Positions 44,909-53,216 are shown, counted from the stretch's first letter. The stretch is 64,000 nt of DNA from Streptomyces ruber (GCF_014648075.1 NZ_BMQK01000002.1:744001-808000), one strand, 5' to 3'. Translations and numbers: made by a program. The notes: a model not told the origin generated them from the letters alone.

Positions 44909-45805
44909 ATGGGACAGCATCAGCACGCATCCGCCCGCCCCGGGCACCACGGGCACGGCCCTCACGAGGTCGACTGGGCCGGGATGGTGGCGCACCTGGA
45001 GACCGAGGCGGAGCTCTACACGCCGCTGTACGCGCAGGCCGCGGCCTGGCTCGCGGCGCGGCGGCCCGACCCGGGCCTGGTCGTCGACGCGGGCAGCGGC
45101 CCCGGTGTCGTGACCGGGGTGCTGGCCGACGCGTTCCCGGACGCGCGGATCGTCGCCGTGGACGGCTCGGGACCCCTGCTGGAGCGGGCCCGCGCGCGTG
45201 CCGGGCGCAACGGGTTCGCCGACCGCTTCGGCACCCTGGAGGCCGGCCTGCCGGACGGGCTCGACGACCTCGCGTACCCGGCTGACCTGCTGTGGGCGAG
45301 CAGGAGCCTGCACCACATGGGCGACCAGCGGGCGGCCCTCGCCGCCTTCGCCGGGCGGCTCGCCCCCGGCGGCACCCTGGCGGTCCTCGAAGGCGGTCTG
45401 CCCGCCCGGTACCTGCCCCGCGACATCGGCATCGGGCGTCCCGGCCTGCAGGAACGCCTGGACGCCGTGCACGCCGAGCGGTTCACCGCCATGCGGGCCG
45501 AGCTGCCCGGCGCCGTCGAGGTGGCCGAGGACTATCCGGGCCTGCTCACCGACGTGGGCCTGCGGAACGCCACCAGCCGCACCTTCCTGCTCGACCTGCC
45601 CGCACCGCTGCCGGACCGGGCACGGGCGTTCGTCGTCTCCGGCTTCCGGCGGCTGCGGGAGGCCGTCGCGGACTCCCTGGACGCCACCGACCTCGCCACC
45701 CTCGACCGGCTCCTGGACCCGGACGACAGGGCGAGCCTGCACCGCCGTCCGGACGTTTTCGTCCTGACGGCCCTCACCCTCCATGTGGCACAGGCGCGCG
45801 CGTGA
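44909..45805 (+). CDS. Class I SAM-dependent methyltransferase
   Basis: A 298-residue methyltransferase with a His-rich N-terminus (GQHQHASARPGHHGHGPH), motif I VVDAGSGPGVVTGVLA, acidic loop VAVDGSGPLLERARARAG, and motif II/III LLWASRSLHHMGDQRAALAAF. The C-terminal helices (FVVSGFRRLREAVADSLDATD) cap the active site. The ATG at 44909 follows GAGAGG; a GTG 24 bases upstream is an alternative. Substrate unknown. It stands alone between the GH6 terminator and the regulator gene. Confidence 0.85.
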   Translation: MGQHQHASARPGHHGHGPHEVDWAGMVAHLETEAELYTPLYAQAAAWLAARRPDPGLVVDAGSGPGVVTGVLADAFPDARIVAVDGSGPLLERARARAGRNGFADRFGTLEAGLPDGLDDLAYPADLLWASRSLHHMGDQRAALAAFAGRLAPGGTLAVLEGGLPARYLPRDIGIGRPGLQERLDAVHAERFTAMRAELPGAVEVAEDYPGLLTDVGLRNATSRTFLLDLPAPLPDRARAFVVSGFRRLREAVADSLDATDLATLDRLLDPDDRASLHRRPDVFVLTALTLHVAQARA

Positions 45806-46031
45806 AGCGGTAGGGGCGGACCCGGAGAACGCGTGAACGGCGATATGTCCGGACTGTTGCACAGGTGTCATACAACTGGGTAATCGCGACGATCGAGTAG
45901 GTTCGTGGGGTAGCATCGAAATGCGCGGCTAATTCACGGCGGAGGAATCCGAAAAACGGGGGCTCGGAGCTGGCTGTGCCCGCGTGTGACGGATCTTTCG
46001 CTCGCGTTCCGGGCGAACCGAAGGATCATCG

Positions 46032-46721
46032 ATGCTGTCCAGGATAAAAGTTCTGCTGGTCGACGACGAGCAGATCGTTCTCGAGGGTTTACGCACCCTT
46101 CTCGAAGGTTTCAGCGAATTCAGCGTGGTCGGCACGGCACGCGACGGCGCCTCGGCGCTGCGCCTGATGCGCGCCGGCCGGCCGCAGATCGTCCTCATCG
46201 GGCTGCGGCAGCCGGGCATGGGCGGCGTCGCCGTCACCCGCGCCCTGCGACGCGAGTCCGTCCACGTCAGAATCGTCTTCCTCGCCTCCCACCAGCAGCC
46301 CGTGTACGTCCGGGAGGCCTTCCAGGCGGGAGCCAACGCCTATCTGTCCCGCACCACCATCAGCGCCACCGAACTCCACGACGCCCTGCTCACCGTCTAC
46401 CGCGAGGGCGCCGTCTTCTCGCCGGCCATCGCCGGCCACCTCCTCCAGCTCGTCTCCGGACAGGGCGGAGAGGAATTCGACTCCCCGTTCGCCCGGCTCA
46501 CCGGGCGGGAACGGCAGATCCTCTCGATGGTCGCCGACGACCACGAAACCGGTCACATCGCCACCTCCCTCGGCATCAGCCCGAAGACCGTACGCAATTA
46601 CCTGAGCCGGATCTACGCCAAGCTGGGTACGCCCGGCCGGGTGCAGACCGCGCTCTACGCGAAGCGCTCCCTCGGATATCACGGAACAGCTCAGTCAGCG
46701 GAGTCAATACAGACGGAATGA
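46032..46721 (+). CDS. LuxR-type response regulator with missing phospho-Asp and a TTA codon
   Basis: A 229-residue NarL/FixJ-type regulator: receiver domain 1-125, LuxR helix-turn-helix at about 155-215 (LTGRERQILSMVADDHETGHIATSLGISPKTVRNYLSRI). The acidic pair D11-D12 is kept, but the phospho-acceptor position in VLIGLRQPGMGG is G57 instead of Asp, and the downstream Lys is not evident (AYLSRTT). It probably works without phosphorylation. Codon 20 is TTA (46089-46091), so translation should depend on bldA. AAGGA precedes the ATG. It faces the polyketide-type operon and is the best local candidate for its regulator. Confidence 0.9.
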   Translation: MLSRIKVLLVDDEQIVLEGLRTLLEGFSEFSVVGTARDGASALRLMRAGRPQIVLIGLRQPGMGGVAVTRALRRESVHVRIVFLASHQQPVYVREAFQAGANAYLSRTTISATELHDALLTVYREGAVFSPAIAGHLLQLVSGQGGEEFDSPFARLTGRERQILSMVADDHETGHIATSLGISPKTVRNYLSRIYAKLGTPGRVQTALYAKRSLGYHGTAQSAESIQTE

Positions 46722-46741
46722 CGGACGGAATGACGGACGGG
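46712..46741 (+). repeat. 12-bp tandem repeat at the regulator 3' end
   Basis: GACGGAATGACG occurs at 46712-46723 and 46724-46735, followed by a partial third copy. The response regulator stop codon is inside the first unit. The rest of the 46722-46914 intergenic region shows no gene. Confidence 0.6.
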
Positions 46742-46914
46742 AGCTGTTCCGGACGGTGCGGGAAACAGCGGCGGAACACCGCTGGGAACCGAGCCGCCGT
46801 CCGGTGCGGCCACTGCCCGGACTCCACGCCCGGGGCGTCCGGCGGGGACGGACGGGCAGGGACAGGCCGACGTACCCCACGGCAGGTACTCCCGGAGGTG
46901 TCCGGTTCCGTTCC

Positions 46915-47928
46915 CTAGACCTCCCGCGAGGTGTCCCGGGCGGGCCCCGCGGCCGCGGCCAGCACCGGGCTCAGGGCGTGGGCCGCCCGCCTGCCGTACG
47001 TGGTGAGCAGCCGCCGGTACAGCCGGCGGCGGTCCACCGTGTACTCCTGCGGACCCGCCGCGTCCAGCGCCAGCGAGGCCAGCGCGCAGCCGAGGCGTGC
47101 CGCGCCGACGGCGTCCACACCGCCCGCGAGGCCCGCCAGGACGCCCGCGCGCAGCGCGTCCCCGGCGCCCGACGGCCCGGTGGGGACGACGTCCGGCACC
47201 GCGGGCACCACCACGGGACGCCGGCCGGAACGCTCGACGAGCACCCCCGACGGGCCCAGCGTGGTGAACCGGGTGCCGACGCGCTCCAGCACGCCGAGCG
47301 CGCTCCAGCCGGTCACGTCGTGCAGCAGCGCGGCGTCCTCCTCGCCGGTGAACAGCATCCGGGCGCCGTCGACGAGGAACCGCGCGTCCGCCCGGCCCAG
47401 TCCGGCGATCCGGCGCCGGGGATCGGCGGCGAACGGGACGCCCCCGGCCCGGCACTCCTCGGTGTGCCGCAGCATCGCCTCCGTGTCGTCCGAGGAGACC
47501 AGCACCAGGTCGAGGGTGCCGACCCGCTCGGACACCGAACGCAGCGAGATCGTGCGGGCGGCCTCGCGGGCTCCGGCGTGGAAGGAGCAGATCTCGTGGC
47601 CGTCCGCGTCGACCGTCCGCACGGAACGCGCCGTCCGACGGTCCGGCACGACCAGCACGGAGTCCGCGTCGACGCCGTGCCGCTTCAGCCACAGGTGGTA
47701 CTCGGTGAAGTCGGCGCCCGCCGCGCCCACCAGGACGGGCGAGAGCCCCAGCTGGCCCAGCCCGTACGCGACGTTCGCCCCCGCGCCCGAGTAGCGGACC
47801 GTCAGCCGGTCCACCAGGAAGAACAGGGTGGCGGCCGGCAGCCCCTCGGGCACCAGCCGTTCGGTCAGACGGCCCGGGAAGGCCATGAGGTGGTCCGTCG
47901 TGATGGAACCGGTGACGGCGATCCGCAC
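46915..47928 (-). CDS. PfkB/ribokinase-family kinase
   Basis: A 337-residue kinase. The N-terminal VTGSITTDHLMAFPGRL and GAGANVAYGLGQLGL elements are typical of adenosine-kinase-like PfkB proteins. The C-terminal PfkB motif reads PSGAGDAL, keeping the GAGD catalytic Asp but with PSG in place of the usual DTT. It phosphorylates a hydroxyl of a sugar, nucleoside or related alcohol; the substrate is not visible. It is the last gene of the leftward polyketide-type operon, 82 bases after the cyclase, so membership of that pathway is probable but less certain than for the overlapping genes. Confidence 0.83.
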   Translation of the reverse strand: MRIAVTGSITTDHLMAFPGRLTERLVPEGLPAATLFFLVDRLTVRYSGAGANVAYGLGQLGLSPVLVGAAGADFTEYHLWLKRHGVDADSVLVVPDRRTARSVRTVDADGHEICSFHAGAREAARTISLRSVSERVGTLDLVLVSSDDTEAMLRHTEECRAGGVPFAADPRRRIAGLGRADARFLVDGARMLFTGEEDAALLHDVTGWSALGVLERVGTRFTTLGPSGVLVERSGRRPVVVPAVPDVVPTGPSGAGDALRAGVLAGLAGGVDAVGAARLGCALASLALDAAGPQEYTVDRRRLYRRLLTTYGRRAAHALSPVLAAAAGPARDTSREV

Positions 47929-48010
47929 GTGTCGCTCCCCCCTGTCGTGCGCAGTGCGCCGACGGGCCGGGCCCGGCCGGAGGTTCTCGCCCCCCGCCGG
48001 GCCCGGCCGG

Positions 48011-48466
48011 TCAGGCGGCCCGGACGGCGCCGGACTCGATGATCCGCCGGATCCCGGCCTGGTTCCTCCGCGTGTGGACCTGCATGCGCTCGACCATGGA
48101 CTCCAGCGGCACGTCGAAGCCGTCGGCCGGCTCGAAGTCCTGGACCCAGGTCATCTCGGTGCCGCCCGCCACCGCCCGGTAGGACCAGCGCAGGTGCATG
48201 TAGCGGAACGGGAAGAGCGGGTCGCGCCGCTCGGCGTACACGACCAGCTCCCGGTGGTCCAGGAGCCGCCAGGAACGCCAGCTGCGGCCCTCGTGGTCGG
48301 TCAGCTCGAAGACGATCTCCGTCCAGCGGCCGTCCCGCTCGCGGGTGACGACCTCGGCGGCGCTGTACTCGTCGAAGATCTCCGACCAGCGGTCGATGTC
48401 GTTGGTGATGTCGAAGACCTTCCGCGGGTCCTCGGCGATGACGACGCTGTTCTCGATCCTGGGCAT
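48011..48466 (-). CDS. Aromatase/cyclase (SRPBCC, TcmN/WhiE-type)
   Basis: A 151-residue SRPBCC protein of the polyketide aromatase/cyclase type: IENSVVIAEDPRKVFDITNDIDRWSEIF at the start, HLRWSYRAVAGGTEMTWVQDFEP in the middle, and QVHTRRNQAGIRRIIE in the C-terminal helix that closes the cavity. Such enzymes direct first-ring cyclisation and aromatisation of poly-beta-ketone chains bound to an ACP. The ACP gene lies five bases upstream in the same operon. As the only cyclase present, it suggests a small aromatic or partly cyclised product. Confidence 0.88.
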   Translation of the reverse strand: MPRIENSVVIAEDPRKVFDITNDIDRWSEIFDEYSAAEVVTRERDGRWTEIVFELTDHEGRSWRSWRLLDHRELVVYAERRDPLFPFRYMHLRWSYRAVAGGTEMTWVQDFEPADGFDVPLESMVERMQVHTRRNQAGIRRIIESGAVRAA

Positions 48467-48471
48467 CCCGC

Positions 48472-48714
48472 TCAGCCCTCCCGCACGGACATCAGGCGGT
48501 CGGCGCAGGCCACCAGGTCCCCGAAGGTCCGGAAGGCGCCCTCCTCGTCCATGTCGACACGGATGCCGAAGTGCTGCTCCAGGGCGACCACGATCTCGAC
48601 CAGCTCGGTCGAGTCGATGCCGAGGTCGGCGGCGAGCACGGTGCCGTCGGTCAGCTCGTCGTCACGGAACCCGATCCCCCGCAGTACGGTGACCACTTCC
48701 TCGCGGATGTTCAT
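48472..48714 (-). CDS. Acyl carrier protein
   Basis: An 80-residue ACP with the phosphopantetheine attachment serine S35 in LGIDSTELVEIVV. DST replaces the usual DSL/DSM, a variation seen in polyketide and specialised ACPs. Helices 1-3 are complete, and the C-terminus ends in FGDLVACADRLMSVREG. Being next to AcpS, KS genes and the cyclase, it must carry the growing chain of this locus rather than primary fatty acid synthesis. The ribosome site lies in the 27-base gap after AcpS. Confidence 0.92.
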   Translation of the reverse strand: MNIREEVVTVLRGIGFRDDELTDGTVLAADLGIDSTELVEIVVALEQHFGIRVDMDEEGAFRTFGDLVACADRLMSVREG

Positions 48715-48741
48715 GCCATTCCCCCAGTTCGTCCTTCTCGT

Positions 48742-49194
48742 TCAGTCCGCCGTCGCCACGGCCACGGCCACGTCGGGCTCGTGGCTGATGCTCAGGCGCA
48801 GCCGGGTGAACCCGGCCTGCCGCAGGGCCCGTTCGGCCCGGGCGGACAGATGTGGTACGGGCTCGCCGTGAGCCCCCCGGCGGACCTCGACGTCCTGCCA
48901 GCCGAGCCCCTCGCCGTGCGCGCCGAGCGTCTTGCGCACCGCTTCCTTGGCGGCGACGCGGCCCGCCAGGCACTGCAGCCGGTGGCGGCCAGAACGCCCC
49001 CGGCACAGCTCCCGTTCCTCCGGTGTCAGCAGCCGCTCGGCCAGTGCGTCCCCCCGCCGGAGCACGGCCGCACGCAGGCGCGTCACCTGCACGATGTCCA
49101 CGCCGAGGCCGGGAGCCGGGCCCGGGACCCGCGCGGCGGCGCCGGGTGCCGGCAGCTCCGCGGGCGGCGCGGTCAGCGCTTCAGGAGCAGACAC
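48742..49194 (-). CDS. Holo-ACP synthase (AcpS-type phosphopantetheinyl transferase)
   Basis: A 150-residue AcpS-type transferase. After a Pro/Ala-rich 28-residue leader comes GLGVDIVQVTRLR, with the Mg-binding Asp, and the signature AGRVAAKEAVRKTLG with Glu/Lys; the C-terminal SISHEPDVAVAVA closes the fold. It transfers phosphopantetheine from CoA to the ACP serine. A dedicated AcpS beside the ACP suggests the ACP is a poor substrate for the housekeeping enzyme. GTG at 49194 lies inside the end of the KS-like gene (22-base overlap). Confidence 0.9.
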   Translation of the reverse strand: MSAPEALTAPPAELPAPGAAARVPGPAPGLGVDIVQVTRLRAAVLRRGDALAERLLTPEERELCRGRSGRHRLQCLAGRVAAKEAVRKTLGAHGEGLGWQDVEVRRGAHGEPVPHLSARAERALRQAGFTRLRLSISHEPDVAVAVATAD

Positions 49195-50411
49195 GCGTTG
49201 ACACCTCCCAGGCCGCGCGAGACGACGAGGGTGCTGCGCCAGTCCCCGGCCGGGCGGGCCTCGCCGCGGACGAGGTCCAGGCCGATGCCGGGCACCGGAC
49301 GGTCGAGGTTGACCGTGGGCGGCACCAGGTCCTCGGGCATGGCGCGCAGGGCGAGGGCCGCGTCGGCGGCCGCGGCGCCGCCCAGCAGGTGGCCGAAGCC
49401 CGACTTGGGCGCCGTCACCGGCAGCCGGCCGGCCCCGGCGCCGTACGCCTCGTGCAGCGCGTACCCCTCCGTGACGTCCTCGGAGGGGATGCCGGAACCG
49501 TGCGCGAAGACCACGTCGGGTGCCTCGGGGCTGGCCTCGCGCATCGCCCGGGCGAGCACCCGGCCGGTCGGCTCGACCGTGTGGTACGGCATGTACCCGT
49601 CCGTGCTGACGCCCCAGCCGGCCAGTTCGCCGAGGATGCGCGCGCCCCGGGCCTCCGCGTGCTCCCGGCGCTCCAGCACCAGGAAGACGGCGCCCTCGGC
49701 GAACACGCTGCCGTCGTGACCCGCGTCGAACGGCCGGTACAGCTCGCCGGGACCGAGGGCCCCGCGCTGCTTGGCGGCCAGACCGCTGGTCTCCAGGCAC
49801 AGCCATCCGTACGGCGACAGCGGGGCCTCCACCCCGCCCGCGAGCACCAGGTCGGCGTGGCCGCGCAGCAGCGCCTGGGCGCCGCCGATCAGCGCGTACG
49901 CGCCGCTCGCCCGGTCGGCCGCGAAGGTGCGGGCCGGGCCCCTGATGCCCTGGTCGATGCAGATGTTGCCCTGCGGGGCGGCCGAGAACCAGGCGGTGGC
50001 CTGATAGGGGCTGACCGCGCGGATGCCGTCCGTCCAGAGCTTGCGCAGCTCCCGCTCGCCGAACTCCCAGCCGGGCAGGACGTTGCCGACCATGACTCCG
50101 GTGCGGTCCGCCGCGACGGTGTCGCCGACCCTCACCTCCGCGTCGGCGAGCGCCTCGCGCGCGGTGTGCACCGCGAGGTGCGTGAACCGGTCGGTGCGCT
50201 TGACGAACCGTTCCGGGAGATGGTCGAGCGGGTCGAAGTCCGTCTGTCCCCCGGCCGGGCAGGCGTAGGCGGAGGCGTCGAAGCGGTCGATGGCGGTGAT
50301 GCGCGTCGCGCCGTCGCGCGCGCTCTCCCAGAGCGCCTCCGGGCCGTTCCCGGCCGGGGTCGTGGCGCCGACGCCGGTGACGACCACGGAGGTCGCTTCG
50401 CTGTTCGTCAT
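49173..50411 (-). CDS. Ketosynthase-like chain length factor (KS-beta), active-site Cys missing
   Basis: A 412-residue beta-ketoacyl synthase homologue. The thiolase fold is complete, and the second-half catalytic positions remain (H304 in FAHGSG, K336 and H341 in PKSGFGH). The nucleophile Cys in the T-A-C-A-S-G motif is R167 (ADRASGAYAL). Classical chain length factors have Gln there, so Arg is unusual. It should pair with the KS-alpha encoded just upstream as an inactive but structurally required partner controlling chain length. Start ATG overlaps the KS-alpha stop (ATGA), the coupling seen in type II polyketide KS/CLF pairs. Confidence 0.88.
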   Translation of the reverse strand: MTNSEATSVVVTGVGATTPAGNGPEALWESARDGATRITAIDRFDASAYACPAGGQTDFDPLDHLPERFVKRTDRFTHLAVHTAREALADAEVRVGDTVAADRTGVMVGNVLPGWEFGERELRKLWTDGIRAVSPYQATAWFSAAPQGNICIDQGIRGPARTFAADRASGAYALIGGAQALLRGHADLVLAGGVEAPLSPYGWLCLETSGLAAKQRGALGPGELYRPFDAGHDGSVFAEGAVFLVLERREHAEARGARILGELAGWGVSTDGYMPYHTVEPTGRVLARAMREASPEAPDVVFAHGSGIPSEDVTEGYALHEAYGAGAGRLPVTAPKSGFGHLLGGAAAADAALALRAMPEDLVPPTVNLDRPVPGIGLDLVRGEARPAGDWRSTLVVSRGLGGVNACLLLKR

Positions 50412-51691
50412 GCCGCCTCCTCGCGCGGGGACCGCGCCACCATCGCCGCGTGGAGCCCCGCGAACCCGCTGGCGTCCTTGAGGATCGCGCCGCCCTTCCA
50501 CGGACGGCCGTCGCCCGGCACATAGTCCAGGTCACAACTGGGGTCGGGCGTCTCGTAGTTGGCGGTCGGATGGACGAAGCGCCGCTCGCAGGCGAGGGCG
50601 CACAGCACGAGCTCGACGGCGCTCGCCGCGGCCAGCGCGTGGCCGAGCATCGACTTCGCCGAGTTGACGGGGATGTCGTAGGCGTGGTCGCCGAGCGCCA
50701 GCTTCAGGGCGCTGGTCTCGCAGGTGTCGTTCTGCGGCGTCGAACTGCCGTGCGAGCTGGCGTGGGTGATGTCCTGGGGCCGCAGTCCCGACCGGCCGAC
50801 CGCCAGTGTCATGGCGCGGGTCAGGTCCTCGCCGTCGGAGAGCAGGTCGGTCATGTGCGCGGCGTTCGAGGTGTGCGCGAAGCCGTTGATCTCCATGTAC
50901 ACCTTCGCGCCCCGGCGCAGCGCGTGCTCCTTCTCCTCCAGCACCAGCATGCCGCACGCCTCGCCCAGCACGAACCCGTCGCGCCCCGCGTCGTACGGCC
51001 GGGAGGCGGCCTCGGGGCGGTCCCGGTGGACCCGGCTGAGACAGTTGATGATCTCGAACGAGGCCACCGTGATCGGGGTGATCGGCGCCTCGCTGGCACC
51101 CGCGATCATCACGTCGGCGTCCCCGTACGCGATGGCCTCGAAGGCGTGACCGACCGCGTCGATGCCGCCGATGCAGCCCGTGGACAGCGTCACGCACGGC
51201 CCCTGGGCGCCGAGCATCGCCGACAGCAGCGCACCCGGCGTGTTCGCCATCGATGCCAGGTACAGGTCACGGTCCGCCCTGGACGGATCGATCGGCTTGC
51301 GGGCCTCGTCGGTCACCGCCAGGAACTCCTCCTCCATCTTGGGAGTCCCGCAGATCGCGGTGGACAGCGAGACGCCGGTGCGCTCCGGTGCGGAGGAGCC
51401 GGCCGACAGCCCGGCGTCCTCGACGGCCTGCAGCGCGGCGGCCACGGCGAACTGCACGTAGCGGTCGAGCCGCCGCACCTCCACCGGCAGCGTCGCCGCC
51501 TGCTCCTCGAAGCCGGGGACCTCGGCGATCGCGTCGGACAGGAACTCGAAATCCCCGAAGAGCGGCGAACTGGTGATGTCGGTGAGTGATTTGGTGACGC
51601 TCTTTCCCGCCGAGACGGTGCGCCAGAGCTGTTCCTTACCTATGCCGGCCGGACTGATGACACCCAGTCCGGTGACGACCACTTCTCGCAT
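50408..51691 (-). CDS. Beta-ketoacyl-ACP synthase (KS-alpha)
   Basis: A 427-residue ketosynthase with intact catalytic residues: C173 in STGCIGGIDA, H314 in SSHGSSTP, K346 and H351 in AKSMLGHAL. With the CLF-like partner translated from an overlapping start, it forms a minimal type II polyketide core together with the ACP. STGCIGG departs from the common TACSS motif, as in some non-classical type II KS enzymes. Chain length and starter unit cannot be read from sequence. The methyltransferase stop is two bases upstream of this start. Confidence 0.92.
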   Translation of the reverse strand: MREVVVTGLGVISPAGIGKEQLWRTVSAGKSVTKSLTDITSSPLFGDFEFLSDAIAEVPGFEEQAATLPVEVRRLDRYVQFAVAAALQAVEDAGLSAGSSAPERTGVSLSTAICGTPKMEEEFLAVTDEARKPIDPSRADRDLYLASMANTPGALLSAMLGAQGPCVTLSTGCIGGIDAVGHAFEAIAYGDADVMIAGASEAPITPITVASFEIINCLSRVHRDRPEAASRPYDAGRDGFVLGEACGMLVLEEKEHALRRGAKVYMEINGFAHTSNAAHMTDLLSDGEDLTRAMTLAVGRSGLRPQDITHASSHGSSTPQNDTCETSALKLALGDHAYDIPVNSAKSMLGHALAAASAVELVLCALACERRFVHPTANYETPDPSCDLDYVPGDGRPWKGGAILKDASGFAGLHAAMVARSPREEAA

Positions 51692-51693
51692 TT

Positions 51694-52692
51694 CTACTGC
51701 CTCTCTTGTTTCTCACCCGTGAGGGTGGTCAGAATTCCCCGGGCGACGGTTTCCCCGGGCGTCACTCCTGCCTCCTTCATCAGGGCGCGCAGCGTCGCGG
51801 CCCGGGGCAGGCCGCCCTCGGCGGTGTTCACGAACAGGCTGAGGTCGAGCATCGGCCGGTGCAGCGGATCGCCTCCCGGCTCGGGCCGCATGACGTCGGC
51901 GACCAGCAGCGTGCCGCCGGTACGCAGCAGCCGGGCGGCCTCCCCGACGAGCCGTACGGTCGCGTCGTGCCCCGCGAAGCGGGCGGCGTGCGCGAGGACG
52001 ACGGTGTCGAACGAGGCGTCGGCGAAGGCCGCGGACCGGCCGTCACGGGCCGCCCGGAAGATGAACCGCGAGGCCACGCCGAACCGTTCGGCCCGGGCCC
52101 GCACGCCCGGCAGCAACTCCTCGTCGTCGTGGGCGACGACCACCGCGTCCGGGTCGGCGGCGGCCAGCGCGATGCCCCACTCGCCGCCGCCGGCGACCAG
52201 GTCGAGCACCCGTCCCGCGGGGCGCGGCCCGACCGCGTCGACGACGGCGCACGCAGCGTGCACGGTGACGGGGAAGGCGCCCCCGAAGAACCCGGGACGC
52301 GACCCGCGCCGCGGCGCTGCGGAGGGCCGCCGGCCGCCGCGCACGACGTCGGTGAGCGCAGCCCACGCGTCCCACTGGTCGAGCACCTCGGCGAAGTGGC
52401 CGCCCAGCCAGCCCGGTGCGTCCTCGACCAGGTGGGCGGCGGCGAGCGCGGTCGGCCGCCGCCCGGTGTCGTCGTCGCCCTCCACCAGGCCCAGCTCGGC
52501 CAGGGCGGCGAGGAGCCGGCGCAGCCCCTCGCCGTCGCAGTCCAGATCGTCGGCGAGCCGCCGGGCCGGGCGCGGGGCCCGGGCCAGTTCGGTGAAGAGG
52601 CCGAGTTCCAGGGCCGTGCCGAGCACCCTGGCCCGTGCGAAACCGAAGTTGAGGGCGAGCAGCGGTGCCGGACCGGCCGCCGTGGCGGTCAC
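51694..52692 (-). CDS. SAM-dependent O-methyltransferase (acetylserotonin-type)
   Basis: A 332-residue methyltransferase of the plant-like O-methyltransferase type used in polyketide tailoring. An N-terminal winged-helix dimerisation domain (LNFGFARARVLGTALELGLFTEL and RLADDLDCDGEGLRRLLAALAELGLV) precedes the Rossmann domain with VLDLVAGGGEWGIALAAADPDAVVV and AARLLRTGGTLLVADVM. Motif I reads LVAGGG instead of DVGGG but keeps the glycines. The GTG at 52692 follows GGAGGG and overlaps the stop of the small upstream ORF (GTGA). A GTG at 52734 is a less likely start. It may methylate a hydroxyl of the locus product. Confidence 0.82.
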   Translation of the reverse strand: MTATAAGPAPLLALNFGFARARVLGTALELGLFTELARAPRPARRLADDLDCDGEGLRRLLAALAELGLVEGDDDTGRRPTALAAAHLVEDAPGWLGGHFAEVLDQWDAWAALTDVVRGGRRPSAAPRRGSRPGFFGGAFPVTVHAACAVVDAVGPRPAGRVLDLVAGGGEWGIALAAADPDAVVVAHDDEELLPGVRARAERFGVASRFIFRAARDGRSAAFADASFDTVVLAHAARFAGHDATVRLVGEAARLLRTGGTLLVADVMRPEPGGDPLHRPMLDLSLFVNTAEGGLPRAATLRALMKEAGVTPGETVARGILTTLTGEKQERQ

Positions 52693-52874
52693 GCGCCCTC
52701 CCGCGCTCGCGTGTACTCCGGCCGCCGCGGACACGTGCCCTGCGGGACGAGGACGGCGTGGACGGAACCGTCCGCTCCGTCCGGGGTGTCGACGACTGTC
52801 CGGCGGAGTATTTCCCCGGCCCCCGGCTCGCGGACGGTTCCGGCCCTCACATCGTTCCTGTGCACCCGCTTCAT
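52689..52874 (-). CDS. Small ORF heading the polyketide-type operon
   Basis: A 61-residue frame begins MKRVHRNDVRAGTVREPGAGEIL, preceded by GAGAGG at good spacing, and its TGA overlaps the methyltransferase GTG (GTGA). The sequence has the look of the first strands of a cupin-like barrel but is far too short for one, so it may be a truncated cupin, a small conserved tailoring-cluster protein or a coupling leader. Upstream on the minus strand a TAGATT (52932-52927) could be a -10 element, with no convincing -35. Confidence 0.5.
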   Translation of the reverse strand: MKRVHRNDVRAGTVREPGAGEILRRTVVDTPDGADGSVHAVLVPQGTCPRRPEYTRAREGA

Positions 52875-53120
52875 GAGCAGCCTCTCGCAGGATTTCCCGG
52901 TCGTCCGAGTACGACCGATGCGTGCGAATCTAGGCGAGAGGTAGGGACCATTTCGATGGGCACCGGTCACCGGAAGAACGGGGAATACGCCCGGCCGTGA
53001 CCGGGACGTCCGCCCAGTCCGCCGGGACACCTGCCCAGGGGAGTGACCCGGGACACGGGACCGGACAGGTGCCCGGAAAGCGCGTTTCGCCCTGGTCGGT
53101 ACCGCCGGGCGGCCGCACAC
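52875..53120. other. Intergenic region upstream of the polyketide-type operon
   Basis: About 246 bases lie between the small ORF start and the AKR terminator. It should hold the operon promoter; TAGATT on the minus strand is the only box-like word I see. No coding frame with a credible start was found. Confidence 0.4.
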
Positions 53121-53165
53121 ACGACGGTGCCGCCGCCCGGCGAATGCGGGCGGCGGCACCGTCGT
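53121..53165. terminator. Terminator after aldo/keto reductase gene
   Basis: A perfect 19-base stem (53121-53139 with 53147-53165) has a 7-base loop, the strongest hairpin in the window. It is 51 bases past the reductase stop on the minus strand and insulates the polyketide-type operon from it. Confidence 0.9.
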
Positions 53166-53216
53166 ACAGGGTGTGACGCTCCCGCCGGGGGCGTCACGGG
53201 GCCCGGAGGCCGGAGA

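Noticed and set aside
46712..46741. 12-bp direct repeats considered as regulator binding sites (iterons)
   Set aside because: They include the 3' end of the regulator gene and no replication or promoter element is near; simple tandem duplication is more likely.
53121..53165. Long perfect hairpin considered as a recombination (att/attC) site
   Set aside because: No integrase gene or duplicate copy nearby; position after a stop codon fits a terminator.
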